Translations under genes and position numbers: made by a program
NCBI GenBank assembly: GCA_943788865.1
Contig: CALSRX010000001.1
Span: forward strand, 348,135-412,134
Direction: 5' to 3'
Length of the DNA stretch: 64,000 bases
From: an uncultured Polaribacter sp.
GTDB lineage: Bacteria > Bacteroidota > Bacteroidia > Flavobacteriales > Flavobacteriaceae
Shown: in pieces, positions 17,937 through 26,826 of the stretch
Position numbering within the stretch: the first letter of the stretch is position 1
Layout: each line of letters begins with the position of its first letter
Notes under the pieces: generated by a model
Databases searched by the model: none
Seen by the model: the letters and a program-made list of their open reading frames with translations, nothing else
Told to the model about the DNA's origin: nothing

Positions 17937-20342
17937 CTATTTTTTCTTTTTTTCGTAAAAAAACCACCCAATCGGAATCATCAATAACAAGAAATATGAA
18001 GTTAAGGTTATGGTGTTTCCTTCTTTAATTATTGTAGGCTCGAATTTGAATTCAATTGTGTGATTTCCTGCCGGAATTTCCATTCCACGCAACACATAAT
18101 TCACTCTATAATGCGGTGTTAATTTTCCATCCACATAAGCATTCCAACCATCTTTATAATAGATCTCTGAAAATACAGCAAATTGATTTTTTGTAGTGTT
18201 AGATTGGTATTCTAAAGTTGTAACATCGTATTTGGTTAATTGAATAGTAGCTGTTGAATCCTTTTCAAATTGGTTTTCAATTTTAAATTTATTTGTATTT
18301 ATTACAGCTTCATTTTTTGTTTGTAAACTATCTAATGCTTGTATTTCTTGATTTGCATTGGAAACCGATTTTAAGCCTGAAACAAACCACACATTTCCAT
18401 TTGCATCTGGGTTTTCTTGAACTCTTAAATTTCCTTTTTGATCTGGAATGATAAAATATTTAGTGTTTAACATGTTCAACACTTCCATGTTGTTTTTAGC
18501 AATTTGATAATCAAACAATTCTTGATATCTACCCATTTTTGCTGCGTGATATCCACCTATAGAGTTATGGAAATACGAAGTCCTTCCATCTTGTAATGGA
18601 CTTGGAAAGTTTGCAACTCTATAATAACTTTTATCTTTTAAGATTTGCTTATCAATATCATTTAATTGAAAGGGTTTTTCTATGTTTCTTGCTTTTTCAA
18701 AAGAATCTTTATTGACATAGTTGAGATTTACAGATACTAAATCAAATAAGATAATTACTGCAAAACCTATAATTGCCTTTGTTTGATTGACTTTATTTTA
18801 AGAAAAAACCATAAAATTGCAAACGAAATCGATATCAAAATAAATGAACGTAAACTATCTTGAAATAACATTGCCTTTCTGTCAGAAATAAGTGCATCAA
18901 CCAAACCTGGTATCTGCTGATAATTTGCGTCTCTAAATCCTTCAAAAGAAAACAAACTAGATCCAAAGATTAAAAAGAAAGCAGAAAGCCCCCCTAAAAT
19001 ATAGAACGCTTTTTTCAACGCATTTTTCTTGTCATCTGTAGAAATTTCATTTGAGAAAAATTCTTTTAGCGCTAAAATTCCTAAAAGCGGAACACAAATC
19101 TCTGCAATTACTTGTATGGATGAAACCGCTCTAAACTTATTGTATAAAGGAACATAATCAATAAATAGGTTGGTAATTATTTCAAAGTTTTTACCCCAAC
19201 TTAATACAATTGAAAATATGGTTGCAGCCACCAACCATTTCTTTAAAGTTCCTTTTACCAAAAAGGCTCCAAGTAAAAATAAGAACATTAAAACTGCACC
19301 AACATATGCAGGTGCTTCTATAATTGTTTGATCACCCCAATAGGTTAAAACTTGATTTGATGCTTGAGAGGCTTGGACAGCACCAATTTGTGGATGTGAT
19401 TTTAAAGTTTCGTAAAAACTAGAATTCTTTCCTAAATTTTCATAGGTCCCACCACCCATAAATCTTGGAATAAACAAGTTAAAAGTTTCTGTTATCCCAT
19501 AACTATATTCTGTGATGTATTCTTTTGACAGACCATTAGTGACTTGTTTGGGAGAGCCATCTGGCTCTATCGTTAATTCAGTTTTTCCTCGTGTACTAAA
19601 ACTTGCGTATTCTTTCATAGCAAGTAATCGAGTAGAATTTACTCCAAGTCCTAATATCATTGCAAAAACAATGATTGCAGATTGTTTGATAAAAGATGTG
19701 TGTGTTTTTTCTTTTATAGCCTCAATGAGTTTTGCAATTCCTAGAATTAGTATAATAAACCCTAAATAATAGGTCATTTGTGGATGGTTAGAATTGATTT
19801 CTAATGCCATCGCAAGTGCGGTGACCACAAATCCGAGTAAATATTTTCGTTTAAAAACCCAAATAACACCAGCCATAACCATTGGCATATATCCAATTGC
19901 ATGTGCTTTGGCGTTATGTCCTGCTCCAAAAATGATAATTAAATAGGTTGAAAAACCAAAAGACAAAGCGCCTAAAATGGCTAATTTCCATTCTGTATTT
20001 AAAGCCGTTAGCAACAAAAAGAACCCTAGAAAATACAAGAAAACATAATCTGCAGGTCTAGGCAAAAAAACGCAATGCACTATCTAGCATTTTAATATAA
20101 TCATTTGGATAATATGCACTTAATTGATATGCTGGCATTCCGCTAAAAGCAGCTCCAGTCCAATAAGGCTCTTCTCCTTTTTCTGCTCTATAATCTGCAA
20201 TTTCTTTAGACATTCCTTTGAATTGAGTAATGTCGCTTTGTTTTATTTTTTCGCCTTTTAAAATTGGATTAAAGTATAAAACCGAAGCAATTATAAAAAT
20301 TAGTATTGCAATACTGTATGGAAATGTATTTTTAATATTCAT
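17937..20342 (-). pseudogene. YfhO family membrane protein, interrupted by two single-base frameshifts
   Basis: Large polytopic membrane protein (about 800 aa if restored) of the YfhO family, related to glycosyltransferases or lipid-linked glycan modifying proteins. The start is MNIKNTFPYSIAILIFIIA. Family segments run in order: FKGMSKEIADYRAEKGEEPYW, LPRPADYVFLYFLGFF, GHNAKAHAIGYMPM, SNHPQMTYYLGF and FFHNSIGGYHAAK-like YFHNSIGGYHAAKMGRYQEL near 18.55 kb. The frame breaks at a run of seven Ts (20062-20072; six expected) and again at about 18.77-18.79 kb, where the second piece ends SIKQRQL while the third continues as TKAIIGFAVIILFDLV. Everything between the breaks is well conserved, so these may be sequence errors rather than true decay. 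It heads the glycosyltransferase run, after DUF4834. Confidence 0.85.
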
Positions 20343-20343
20343 C

Positions 20344-20595
20344 TTATTCTACTTCTTCATAATCTACATATTCGCCAACCGAATTATTGCTTTGATTATT
20401 AGTGTTTGGTTTTTTATCAATTATGGTTTCCCCAACTTTTACATCGGGTTGTTGCTGGTTTCTGTGCTGATTTTGTGCTTTTTGCTGCATCTTATTCACC
20501 ATTTTTTTCATTAAATATGGAGCAAAAAGTCTGGCTAAAAATTTAAACCCATAATAAATAAGCAAAATAACCAGTATTGTTCTTAATAAACCCAT
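20344..20595 (-). CDS. DUF4834 family membrane protein
   Basis: A small 83-residue protein. One N-terminal membrane segment (LLRTILVILLIYYGFKFLARLF) is followed by PYLMKKMVNKMQQKA and a polar tail rich in Asn and Gln, ending GEYVDYEEVE. This layout is typical of the DUF4834 family in Flavobacteriaceae, whose function is unknown. It lies 1 nt upstream of YfhO on the same strand, so the pair is probably co-transcribed and linked to the surface-glycan cluster. Confidence 0.8.
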   Translation of the reverse strand: MGLLRTILVILLIYYGFKFLARLFAPYLMKKMVNKMQQKAQNQHRNQQQPDVKVGETIIDKKPNTNNQSNNSVGEYVDYEEVE

Positions 20596-20740
20596 CTTAT
20601 ATTGTAGTTGATTTTTATAATTTAAAAATTACTTCAAAAGTAACAATTTGATATCAACTTTAACGTTAAGATTATAGAAAAAGCATCTATCTAAGTTTAA
20701 AAAAGCGTTTTCTTAAATATGACGTATACGATTTTTGCTG

Positions 20741-20748
20741 TATGTTTG
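20741..20748 (+). promoter_or_regulatory. -7 promoter box (TATGTTTG) upstream of the outer-membrane transporter
   Basis: Perfect TAnnTTTG match, 51 nt before the ATG at 20800. I see no convincing -33 element. Confidence 0.45.
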
Positions 20749-20799
20749 TGTTAAATAGCAAAATAAGAGTATTGTTGATGAATTACCCCAAAAACGAAT

Positions 20800-21657
20800 A
20801 TGGATAAAAAGATTCTTTTTTTCTTTTTTATATGTAGCAGTTCTCTTTTAAATGCTCAATACACTAATGTAATCAACTCTAATAGACCTGGTTTTTCTGA
20901 AAGTCCGTATAGTGTAGGAGCTGGAGTTTACCAAATAGAAACTGGCTTTTTTTATAATTCATCTAAAATTGTTAGAACCTTTACCATTCCGAAATCTTTT
21001 GGACTAAATATGGTTCTTAGGACAAGTTTTTTTAGTGAAAGATTAGAATTGAACACAAATTTTACCATTCAAAAAGATCAAGTAGCTTTTAAAAATGTTT
21101 TCACCTCACATTACTTTACAACTGGAATTAGCGACTTTTCTGTTGGAGCGAAATATTTAGTATATCATCAAGAATATGAAGATAAATCTAAAGAAATTAG
21201 AAGCTGGAAACGCAGACATGCATTTGATTGGAAAAGAGCAATTCCTTCTGTTGCAGTTTATATAGGCATGAATACAAACTTAGTAAACGATATTTATAAA
21301 CTAGAAGGTATTACTCCAAAAGTTGGTGTTTTACTTCAAAACAACCTATCTAATAAACTAAATATTATCACAAACATCTTCTATGACAATATAAATAGTT
21401 CTTATTCTGAATTTATCTATATAGTTACAGGAACTTATGCCATCAATGATAATTGGAGTACTTTTTTAGAACATCAAGGAAGCTATAACAACTTTCAGAT
21501 TAACAATAATTTTGGAACAGGAATAGCTTATTTAGCTAACCGCCATTTTCAAGTTGATGCTTCTACACGATTAAATTTTAATGGAAAAACTACTGAATTT
21601 TATGTGGGGATTGGCTTTTCGTTTCGTTTAGATAGACATGTTCCAAAATTTGATTAA
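20800..21657 (+). CDS. Transporter, outer-membrane beta-barrel (MetA-pathway/phenol-degradation type)
   Basis: A 285-residue secreted protein with signal peptide KKILFFFFICSSSLLNAQ. The mature start NVINSNRPGFSESPYSVG matches the opening of the MetA/phenol-degradation outer-membrane family (often annotated simply as transporter). The rest is alternating strand sequence, and the last strand FYVGIGFSFRLDR resembles the C-terminal strand of outer-membrane barrels. The cargo is unknown. It stands alone, with a -7 box 51 nt upstream and 140 nt of featureless sequence after it. Confidence 0.75.
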   Translation: MDKKILFFFFICSSSLLNAQYTNVINSNRPGFSESPYSVGAGVYQIETGFFYNSSKIVRTFTIPKSFGLNMVLRTSFFSERLELNTNFTIQKDQVAFKNVFTSHYFTTGISDFSVGAKYLVYHQEYEDKSKEIRSWKRRHAFDWKRAIPSVAVYIGMNTNLVNDIYKLEGITPKVGVLLQNNLSNKLNIITNIFYDNINSSYSEFIYIVTGTYAINDNWSTFLEHQGSYNNFQINNNFGTGIAYLANRHFQVDASTRLNFNGKTTEFYVGIGFSFRLDRHVPKFD

Positions 21658-21798
21658 ATTGATGAAATGGGAATAAAATTATTGAATTAAAATCTACATC
21701 AATCAAGAAGAAAAATTGACCTTAGTAAAAAAGAAAAACGAATCTGAAAAGAATATTAATTAGCATATTTTTAAAAGAGTCTTTTGTATATTTAACCT

Positions 21799-22927
21799 AT
21801 GATTACCATTAAAGAACTTTTTACAAGAAAGGAATTAAAGCAATTTGTTGCAATTTCCTTTTTCACTATATAAAGGCAATCCGTATTGGGTTCCTCCAAT
21901 AATAAAAGACGAATTAGACACATTAGATAAAAATGAAAATCCGGCTTTTGAACATGCAGAAGCACGTTTTTTTATCGCTCTTAAAAATGAAAAAATTGTT
22001 GGACGAGTTGCTGCAATTATCAACAAATATGAAACTAAAAAACAAGGCATTCTAAAAATGCGTTTTGGGTGGTTTGATGTCATTGATGATCTTGAAGTTA
22101 GTAGACTTTTATTAGAAAAAGTAAAGGAAATTGGTTTTCAAAACAACTTAGCATATATTGAAGGGCCTGTGGGGTTTTCAAACCTTGATAAAGTTGGTGT
22201 TTTGATTGAAGGTTTTGATCATATAGGTACCATGATTACTTGGTATTCTATGCCTTATTACAAAGAGCATTTAGAAAAGTTAGGGTACTCGAAAGAGAAA
22301 GAATATTTAGAAAATAAGTTTTTAATTAAAAATATTGATGCTGCTTACTACGAAAGAATTGCTAAAGTTGTAAAGCATCGATTTAAGCTTACCTCTTTAA
22401 ATTTTACAAAGACAAAGGACATTCTATCTTATATAGATGAAATGTTTGATTTATTTAGTAAAACCTATTCAAAACTCTCTTCTTTTGTTCCTATTTCTGA
22501 TGCACAAATAAACTATTTCAAAAAACGTTATATCGGATTTATCAATCCAGAATTCATCAAGTTTGTAGTAGATGAAAATCATAAATTAGTTGCTTTTGCG
22601 ATTATCATGCCTTCTTTTTCTAAAGCACTTCAAAAAGCAAATGGAAAGTTATTCCCATTCGGAATTTTCCATTTATTAAAAGCTCGTAAAAATCCAATAA
22701 CGGTAACCTCATATTTAATTGGTGTTGAAGACAGTTATAAAAACAAAGGAGTGACTGCCATTATTTTTGATGAATACACCAAGGTTTGTCTTGAAAAAGG
22801 AGTCAAAGAAATGATTAGAACACCTGAGCTAGAAGACAATGAAGCCATTCATAAAATTTGGAGAAATTTCAATCCAGTTACCCACAAAAGGCGTAGAACC
22901 TATAAATTAGGAATTAGGAAAAGTTAA
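21799..22927 (+). CDS. GNAT-like N-acetyltransferase family protein, frameshifted near the 5' end
   Basis: Cytoplasmic protein of about 376 aa with an acetyltransferase-like fold. The continuous frame 21845-22927 begins at a TTG inside a conserved stretch, FPFSLYKGNPYWVPPI. The true start is very probably ATG 21799 (MITIKELFTRKELKQFV), which joins that stretch if one G at about 21850 is removed. Further segments are IEGPVGFSNLDKVGVLIEG, WYSMPYYKEHLEKLGY and GVEDSYKNKGVTAIIFDEY, the last being acetyl-CoA-site-like. The substrate is unknown. A -7-like box TATATTTA (21787-21794) ends 4 nt before the ATG, giving a leaderless arrangement as for trmD and murQ. Confidence 0.75.
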
Positions 22928-22979
22928 AATTCAAACCCAAATAACAATAAAAAAACAAATCAACTCTGAGCCTAAAAAA

Positions 22980-23693
22980 ATGCAATTATTTTATAATAAA
23001 GACATATCAAAAAACGACACTCAGTTTACTTTCGATAAAACCGAAAGCAGACATATTGTAAAAGTATTGCGAAAAAAAGATGGCGATCTGTTACATATTA
23101 CCAACGGAAAAAATGAGCTATTTACAGTGAAAATAATTTTAGCAAATGATAAAAGGTGTTTGGTAGAAATTCTAAACTCAGAAACAAAAGCTAAACCTTG
23201 GAATTACAATTTACATATTGCTATTGCACCAACAAAAAACAACGACAGATTGGAATGGTTTTTAGAAAAAGCAACAGAAATTGGTATTGATGAAATCACA
23301 CCCATTATTTGTTCAAATTCTGAGCGTAGTGTTTTAAAAACTGATCGTTTAGAAAAAATTGTACAATCTGCAATGAAACAATCTTTAAAATTTACGTTGC
23401 CAAAATTAAATGAACCGATCAAGTTTACGGATTTTATAAAGCAAGAATTTAAAGGCGATTTGTTTATAGCACATTGCGAAGAATTGGATAAAAAATCACT
23501 TGCAAAAGAAGTAAAACCAAATACAGATATTCTTGTGTTAATTGGTCCAGAAGGTGATTTTTCTCCCCAAGAAATAGAAAAAGCATTGGCTAAAAAATTC
23601 ATTCCTGTTACCTTAGGAGAAAGTAGATTACGAACCGAAACAGCAGGTGTTGTTGCTACACAAACGGTTGCTTTGATTAATGAAATAAATTGA
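22980..23693 (+). CDS. rsmE: 16S rRNA (uracil(1498)-N(3))-methyltransferase RsmE
   Basis: SPOUT-class methyltransferase that uses S-adenosylmethionine to methylate U1498 of 16S rRNA (237 aa, normal length). The N-terminal PUA-like domain contains SRHIVKVLRKKDGDLLHITNG. The middle has IAPTKNNDRLEWFLEKATEIG. The C-terminal trefoil knot holds LIGPEGDFSPQEIEKA and LGESRLRTETAGVVA, the SAM-binding signature of the family. It starts 52 nt after the preceding gene and is followed 45 nt later by DUF4159, so it may be part of a + strand run. Confidence 0.95.
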   Translation: MQLFYNKDISKNDTQFTFDKTESRHIVKVLRKKDGDLLHITNGKNELFTVKIILANDKRCLVEILNSETKAKPWNYNLHIAIAPTKNNDRLEWFLEKATEIGIDEITPIICSNSERSVLKTDRLEKIVQSAMKQSLKFTLPKLNEPIKFTDFIKQEFKGDLFIAHCEELDKKSLAKEVKPNTDILVLIGPEGDFSPQEIEKALAKKFIPVTLGESRLRTETAGVVATQTVALINEIN

Positions 23694-23738
23694 TTTATAT
23701 TTTACTATCTTGCTTCAAATTCAATTGTATTTAGGTAA

Positions 23739-24383
23739 ATGAAACGACTACTTTTTCTTTTTTTAATTTGTTTTTCACTTTTTACTACTAATGCACAAGA
23801 AATTGCCGTTTTAAAATACAATGGCGGTGGAGATTGGTATTCAAATCCAACTGCTTTACCCAATTTAATTGAGTTTTCAAATACCAATAGCGCTACAAAA
23901 ATTAAGAAAAACCCAACTTTTATTGCCGTAGGAAACCCAGATATCATGAATTATCCAATCGTTTTTATGACTGGACACGGAAACGTTTTTTTCTCTGAAG
24001 ATGAAGCTAAAAATTTACACAATTATTTAATTTCTGGTGGGTTTTTGCATATCTCTGATAATTACGGAATAGATAAATTTATTCGAAGAGAAATGAAAAA
24101 AGTTTTTCCTGCTTTACAATTTAAAGAAATTCCTAAAAATCATCCTATTTACAATCAAACATTTACTTTTAAAAACGGACTGCCAAAAATTCATGAACAC
24201 GATAAACAACCTCCACAAGGTTTTGGATTGTTTTATGAAGGAAGGTTGATTTGTTTTTACGATTATGAATCTGATTTAAGTGATGGCTGGGAAGATGCTA
24301 GTGTGCACAACGACCCAAAAGATGTTAGAGAAAAAGCCTTAAAAATGGGTTCAAATATTATAGAATATGCTTTTAAACATTAA
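23739..24383 (+). CDS. DUF4159 domain-containing secreted protein
   Basis: A 214-residue exported protein with signal peptide KRLLFLFLICFSLFTTNAQ. The mature part LKYNGGGDWYSNPTALPNL matches DUF4159, whose fold resembles a ThuA/glutamine-amidotransferase-like domain. PIVFMTGHGNVFFSEDEAKN and GGFLHISDNYG follow the family pattern, and the C-terminus ends NIIEYAFKH. The function is unknown; proteins of this family often lie near membrane or BatA-like genes. Its last 17 nt overlap the start of the bile-acid symporter gene, suggesting coupled translation. Confidence 0.85.
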   Translation: MKRLLFLFLICFSLFTTNAQEIAVLKYNGGGDWYSNPTALPNLIEFSNTNSATKIKKNPTFIAVGNPDIMNYPIVFMTGHGNVFFSEDEAKNLHNYLISGGFLHISDNYGIDKFIRREMKKVFPALQFKEIPKNHPIYNQTFTFKNGLPKIHEHDKQPPQGFGLFYEGRLICFYDYESDLSDGWEDASVHNDPKDVREKALKMGSNIIEYAFKH

Positions 24384-25281
24384 TCAAACAACCAATATAG
24401 ACGATATCAAAATCAATTTTGATTCCAGTGGTTTGTGGGTCTTAAACATTGCTATCGGTATTATCATGTTTGGTGTTGCATTAGGAATTACAATTGATGA
24501 TTTTAAACGCTTATTTAAAAACCCTAAGATTCTGTTTGTTGGGGTTTTGTCTCAATTTATTTTATTACCTGCTGCTACTTTTTTGGCAATTTTAGTGATT
24601 AAACCTCACCCCAGTTTTGCATTAGGAATGATGATGATTGCAGCTTGTCCTGGAGGAAATGTATCAAATTTCTACAGTAAAATGGCTGGAGGAAACGCAG
24701 CGCTCTCTGTTAGCTTAACTGCTTTTGCAACCTTAATTTGTATTATAATGACTCCTTTTAATTTAGAGTTTTGGGGAAATTTATACGAGCCAACTGCTGA
24801 AATATTAAAAAAGGTAAAATTGAATCCGTATGAATTATTTAAATTGGTTTCGTTGATTTTGGGAATTCCATTAATAGCAGGCATGTTAGTAAAACATTAT
24901 CATTCTGTAATGGCAGAAAAGATAGAAAAAGTTTTAAAACCGATTTCTATGTTGGTATTTGTCGCTCTAATTTTTATTGCTTTTTCTCAAAATCTAGACA
25001 TTTTTATGAATTACATACACTTGGTTTTATTTCTAGTAGTATTTCATAATGTATTTGCTTTTATCATTGGATATTATACTGCTAAAAGTTTTGGATTGAG
25101 CAAGAGAGATCGAAAAACAATTTCGATGGAAACCGGAATTCAAAATGGTGGTTTAGGGTTGCTATTGATCTTCGGATTCTTTGAAGGCCTTGGCGGAATG
25201 GCTTTGTTGGCAGCTTTTTGGGGAATTTGGGATGTGTTTTCTGGAATGGTACTGGCTACCTATTGGGGAAGGAAAAAGTAA
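24367..25281 (+). CDS. Bile acid:sodium symporter family protein
   Basis: Inner-membrane secondary transporter of the SBF/BASS family (304 aa, about nine or ten membrane segments) that imports an organic anion with Na+. Recognisable segments are MFGVALGITIDDFKRLFKNP, AACPGGNVSNFYSKMAGGNAA and ETGIQNGGLGLLLIFGF. The last two are the two half-helix crossing motifs that carry the Na+-binding residues. The actual substrate in flavobacteria is not bile acid and is unknown. The start ATG lies inside the last codons of the DUF4159 gene. After the stop come a short tandem repeat and an inverted repeat. Confidence 0.9.
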   Translation: MLLNINQTTNIDDIKINFDSSGLWVLNIAIGIIMFGVALGITIDDFKRLFKNPKILFVGVLSQFILLPAATFLAILVIKPHPSFALGMMMIAACPGGNVSNFYSKMAGGNAALSVSLTAFATLICIIMTPFNLEFWGNLYEPTAEILKKVKLNPYELFKLVSLILGIPLIAGMLVKHYHSVMAEKIEKVLKPISMLVFVALIFIAFSQNLDIFMNYIHLVLFLVVFHNVFAFIIGYYTAKSFGLSKRDRKTISMETGIQNGGLGLLLIFGFFEGLGGMALLAAFWGIWDVFSGMVLATYWGRKK

Positions 25282-25283
25282 TA

Positions 25284-25303
25284 GTTAGCTGTTAGCTGTT
25301 AGC
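25284..25303. repeat. Short tandem repeat (GTTAGCT x about 3)
   Basis: The heptamer GTTAGCT occurs twice in tandem, followed by a third partial copy, directly after the symporter stop codon. It lies next to the inverted repeat at 25351-25395. Confidence 0.7.
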
Positions 25304-25350
25304 AAAAATAAAAACTTTAAAGAAATTACTACTTTGAAACTTCAAAAAAG

Positions 25351-25395
25351 AGATTGCTTCGTTCCCTGCCTGCCGACAGGCAAGGCTCGCAATGA
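25351..25395. repeat. GC-rich intergenic inverted repeat element
   Basis: A hairpin TGCCTG-CCGA-CAGGCA (25367-25382) sits between outer arms ATTGC and GCAAT. It is markedly richer in G and C than its surroundings. The pattern resembles short intergenic repeats seen scattered in Bacteroidota genomes. Only one copy lies in the window, so its multicopy status is inferred from memory. Confidence 0.55.
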
Positions 25396-25441
25396 CAACT
25401 CTAAATTTTGTTCCTTTGTAACTCTGTAATTATAAGACTAA

Positions 25442-25975
25442 CTAGTGACACATTTGCCCTCCATCAACCATTTCGTGCACATGAATTGGAGAAACATACG
25501 GAATTCCTAATCCCATACCTCGTAAAATAAACAATACCGCAATGACAACAACTGCAACCGGAATGAATTGTTGAATTCTCTTTCGCACCAAACCAGTAGT
25601 AAAATTGCCTAAATACACAAAAGCTGTCATTAACGGAATAGTACCCAATCCAAATAAGATCATATACAAACTTCCTTCTATCATATTTCCTGTAGCGATA
25701 GAAGCAAAAATTGCCATGTATACCAATCCACAAGGTAAAAATCCATTTAAAAATCCAATGGTGAAAAAGGTATCCATTCTTTTCTTTTTTAGCTCTTTTC
25801 CCAATCTGTTTTTAACTCCAGAAAGAATTTTATAAATAGGTTTTGTAATGCTAAACTTATTGATTGTTTTTTTGGGTAACACGATCATTAAAATCATAAT
25901 TACACCTATGAATATTGATAAGTATTGCTGAAACCCAAAAAGGTAAAAACCTTTTCCTCTTTTGTAATTAATGTA
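25442..25975 (-). pseudogene. Sulfite exporter TauE/SafE-type membrane protein, 5'-truncated (cco operon remnant)
   Basis: The frame covers the C-terminal two thirds of the TauE/SafE-like protein that usually ends flavobacterial cbb3-oxidase assembly operons. Conserved pieces are GFQQYLSIF, IGFLNGFLPCGLVYMAIF, LFGLGTIPLMTAFVYLGN and the closing ILRGMGLGIPYVSP. The homologous stretch extends upstream of the first ATG (25897) to GKGFYLFG at about 25955, where family similarity stops abruptly and a stop follows at 25976-25978. The N-terminal roughly 55 residues, with the usual CGMCGP motif, are missing. The join abuts the N-terminus of a CcoI-like ATPase, so the intervening operon has been lost. 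Confidence 0.8.
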
Positions 25976-26019
25976 TCATCACAAATATTACCACAATGAT
26001 AACATAACAAACTACTCAT
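25906..26019 (-). pseudogene. N-terminal remnant of a heavy-metal ATPase (CcoI-like), fused out of frame to the TauE remnant
   Basis: A 37-codon ORF whose first 24 residues, MSSLLCYHCGNICDDTLITK then EEKV, match the start of CcoI-type copper ATPases (CYHCG..C metal-binding domain). The FCCxGC continuation is replaced by sequence that in another frame encodes the TauE-like protein, and a stop follows. The change-over lies within GGAAAAGGTTTTTA (25944-25957), where both genes could share short homology. CcoI normally stands divergent to an Fnr-type regulator in these bacteria, exactly as here. Confidence 0.75.
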
Positions 26020-26095
26020 ATTATTTACTCTAAATGCCTGCAACAAATATCTAAGATAACTTTATTTTATAACATGATATTTGTCAGTTTATGCT

Positions 26096-26103
26096 TATAT
26101 TTG
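26096..26103 (+). promoter_or_regulatory. -7 promoter box (TATATTTG) of the Fnr-type regulator
   Basis: Perfect TAnnTTTG match with its G 23 nt before the ATG at 26127. It overlaps an earlier in-frame ATG (26091), which argues against using that codon as the start. Confidence 0.6.
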
Positions 26104-26126
26104 GATTTAATAATTGTTTTAGAAAA

Positions 26127-26813
26127 ATGAGTAAGTGCGAGCAATGTATTGTAAGACAACTTAATTCTTTAAATAGTTTATCTAAAGAGGAACTGATTAA
26201 AATATCTTCTTGTAAAACTTCTAGGAAGATTAAAAAAGGAGAAGTAATTTTTGATGAAGGAGAGCATCTAAATGGTGTTTATTGCATCAGTGATGGTGTT
26301 TGTAAAGTTTCTAAAATGAGTTCTAATGGAAGAGAACAAATTATTCATTTAGTAAACAAAGGAGATATTTTAGGAGAACGTAGTTTAATTAGTGACGAAA
26401 TTTCAAACTTAAAAGCTACAGCTATTAACGATATGGAAATTTGTTTTATCCCAAGAGATGAAATCATTAAAGATTTAAAACAAAACTCTGATTTTTCTAT
26501 GAATGTCTTAAAAGATATGGCTCTCTCTTTAAAAAACGCAGACAACCTTATTGTAGATATGGCACAAAAAACGGTGAAACAACGTTTAGCCGAAATGCTT
26601 TTAAACTTAAACGAAAAATTTGGCAGTAACATAGACAATGTTTTAAATATTCACTTATCGAGAGAAGATATTGCTAACATAATAGGTACTGCTACTGAAT
26701 CTGCTATCCGATTATTGTCTGAATTTAAAAAAGATGAAATTATTTCTTTAAAAGGAAAAAATATTTCTTTATTAGATACCCAAAAACTTAAAAAAATAGC
26801 ACAAGGATTTTAA
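26127..26813 (+). CDS. Crp/Fnr family transcriptional regulator, likely redox sensing
   Basis: A 228-residue CRP/FNR protein. Residues 1-30 hold C4, C7 and C29 (KCEQC and SSCK), and C106 (MEICFIPRDE) lies in the effector domain. This layout is close to the CX2C...C...C iron-sulfur ligands of FNR, though spacing to the third Cys is much longer than in E. coli. The cyclic-nucleotide-type barrel spans about 30-145 (GEVIFDEGEHLNGVYCISDG). The C-terminal helix-turn-helix is LSREDIANIIGTATESAIRLL. Start 26127 is preferred because a -7 box covers the alternative ATG. It is divergent from the ccoI remnant and probably once controlled the missing cbb3 operon. Confidence 0.85.
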   Translation: MSKCEQCIVRQLNSLNSLSKEELIKISSCKTSRKIKKGEVIFDEGEHLNGVYCISDGVCKVSKMSSNGREQIIHLVNKGDILGERSLISDEISNLKATAINDMEICFIPRDEIIKDLKQNSDFSMNVLKDMALSLKNADNLIVDMAQKTVKQRLAEMLLNLNEKFGSNIDNVLNIHLSREDIANIIGTATESAIRLLSEFKKDEIISLKGKNISLLDTQKLKKIAQGF

Positions 26814-26826
26814 AATTTCATTTTTT

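Noticed and set aside
18538..18766. Intergenic gap within the glycan cluster
   Set aside because: Translation shows it is coding sequence of YfhO (VVNLN-type FDLVSVNLNY to YFHNSIGGYHAA) in the frame of the downstream piece, so it is not a gap.
26091..26126. Earlier in-frame ATG of the Fnr-type regulator
   Set aside because: The -7 box overlaps it, and the Cys-rich N-terminus starts at 26127.
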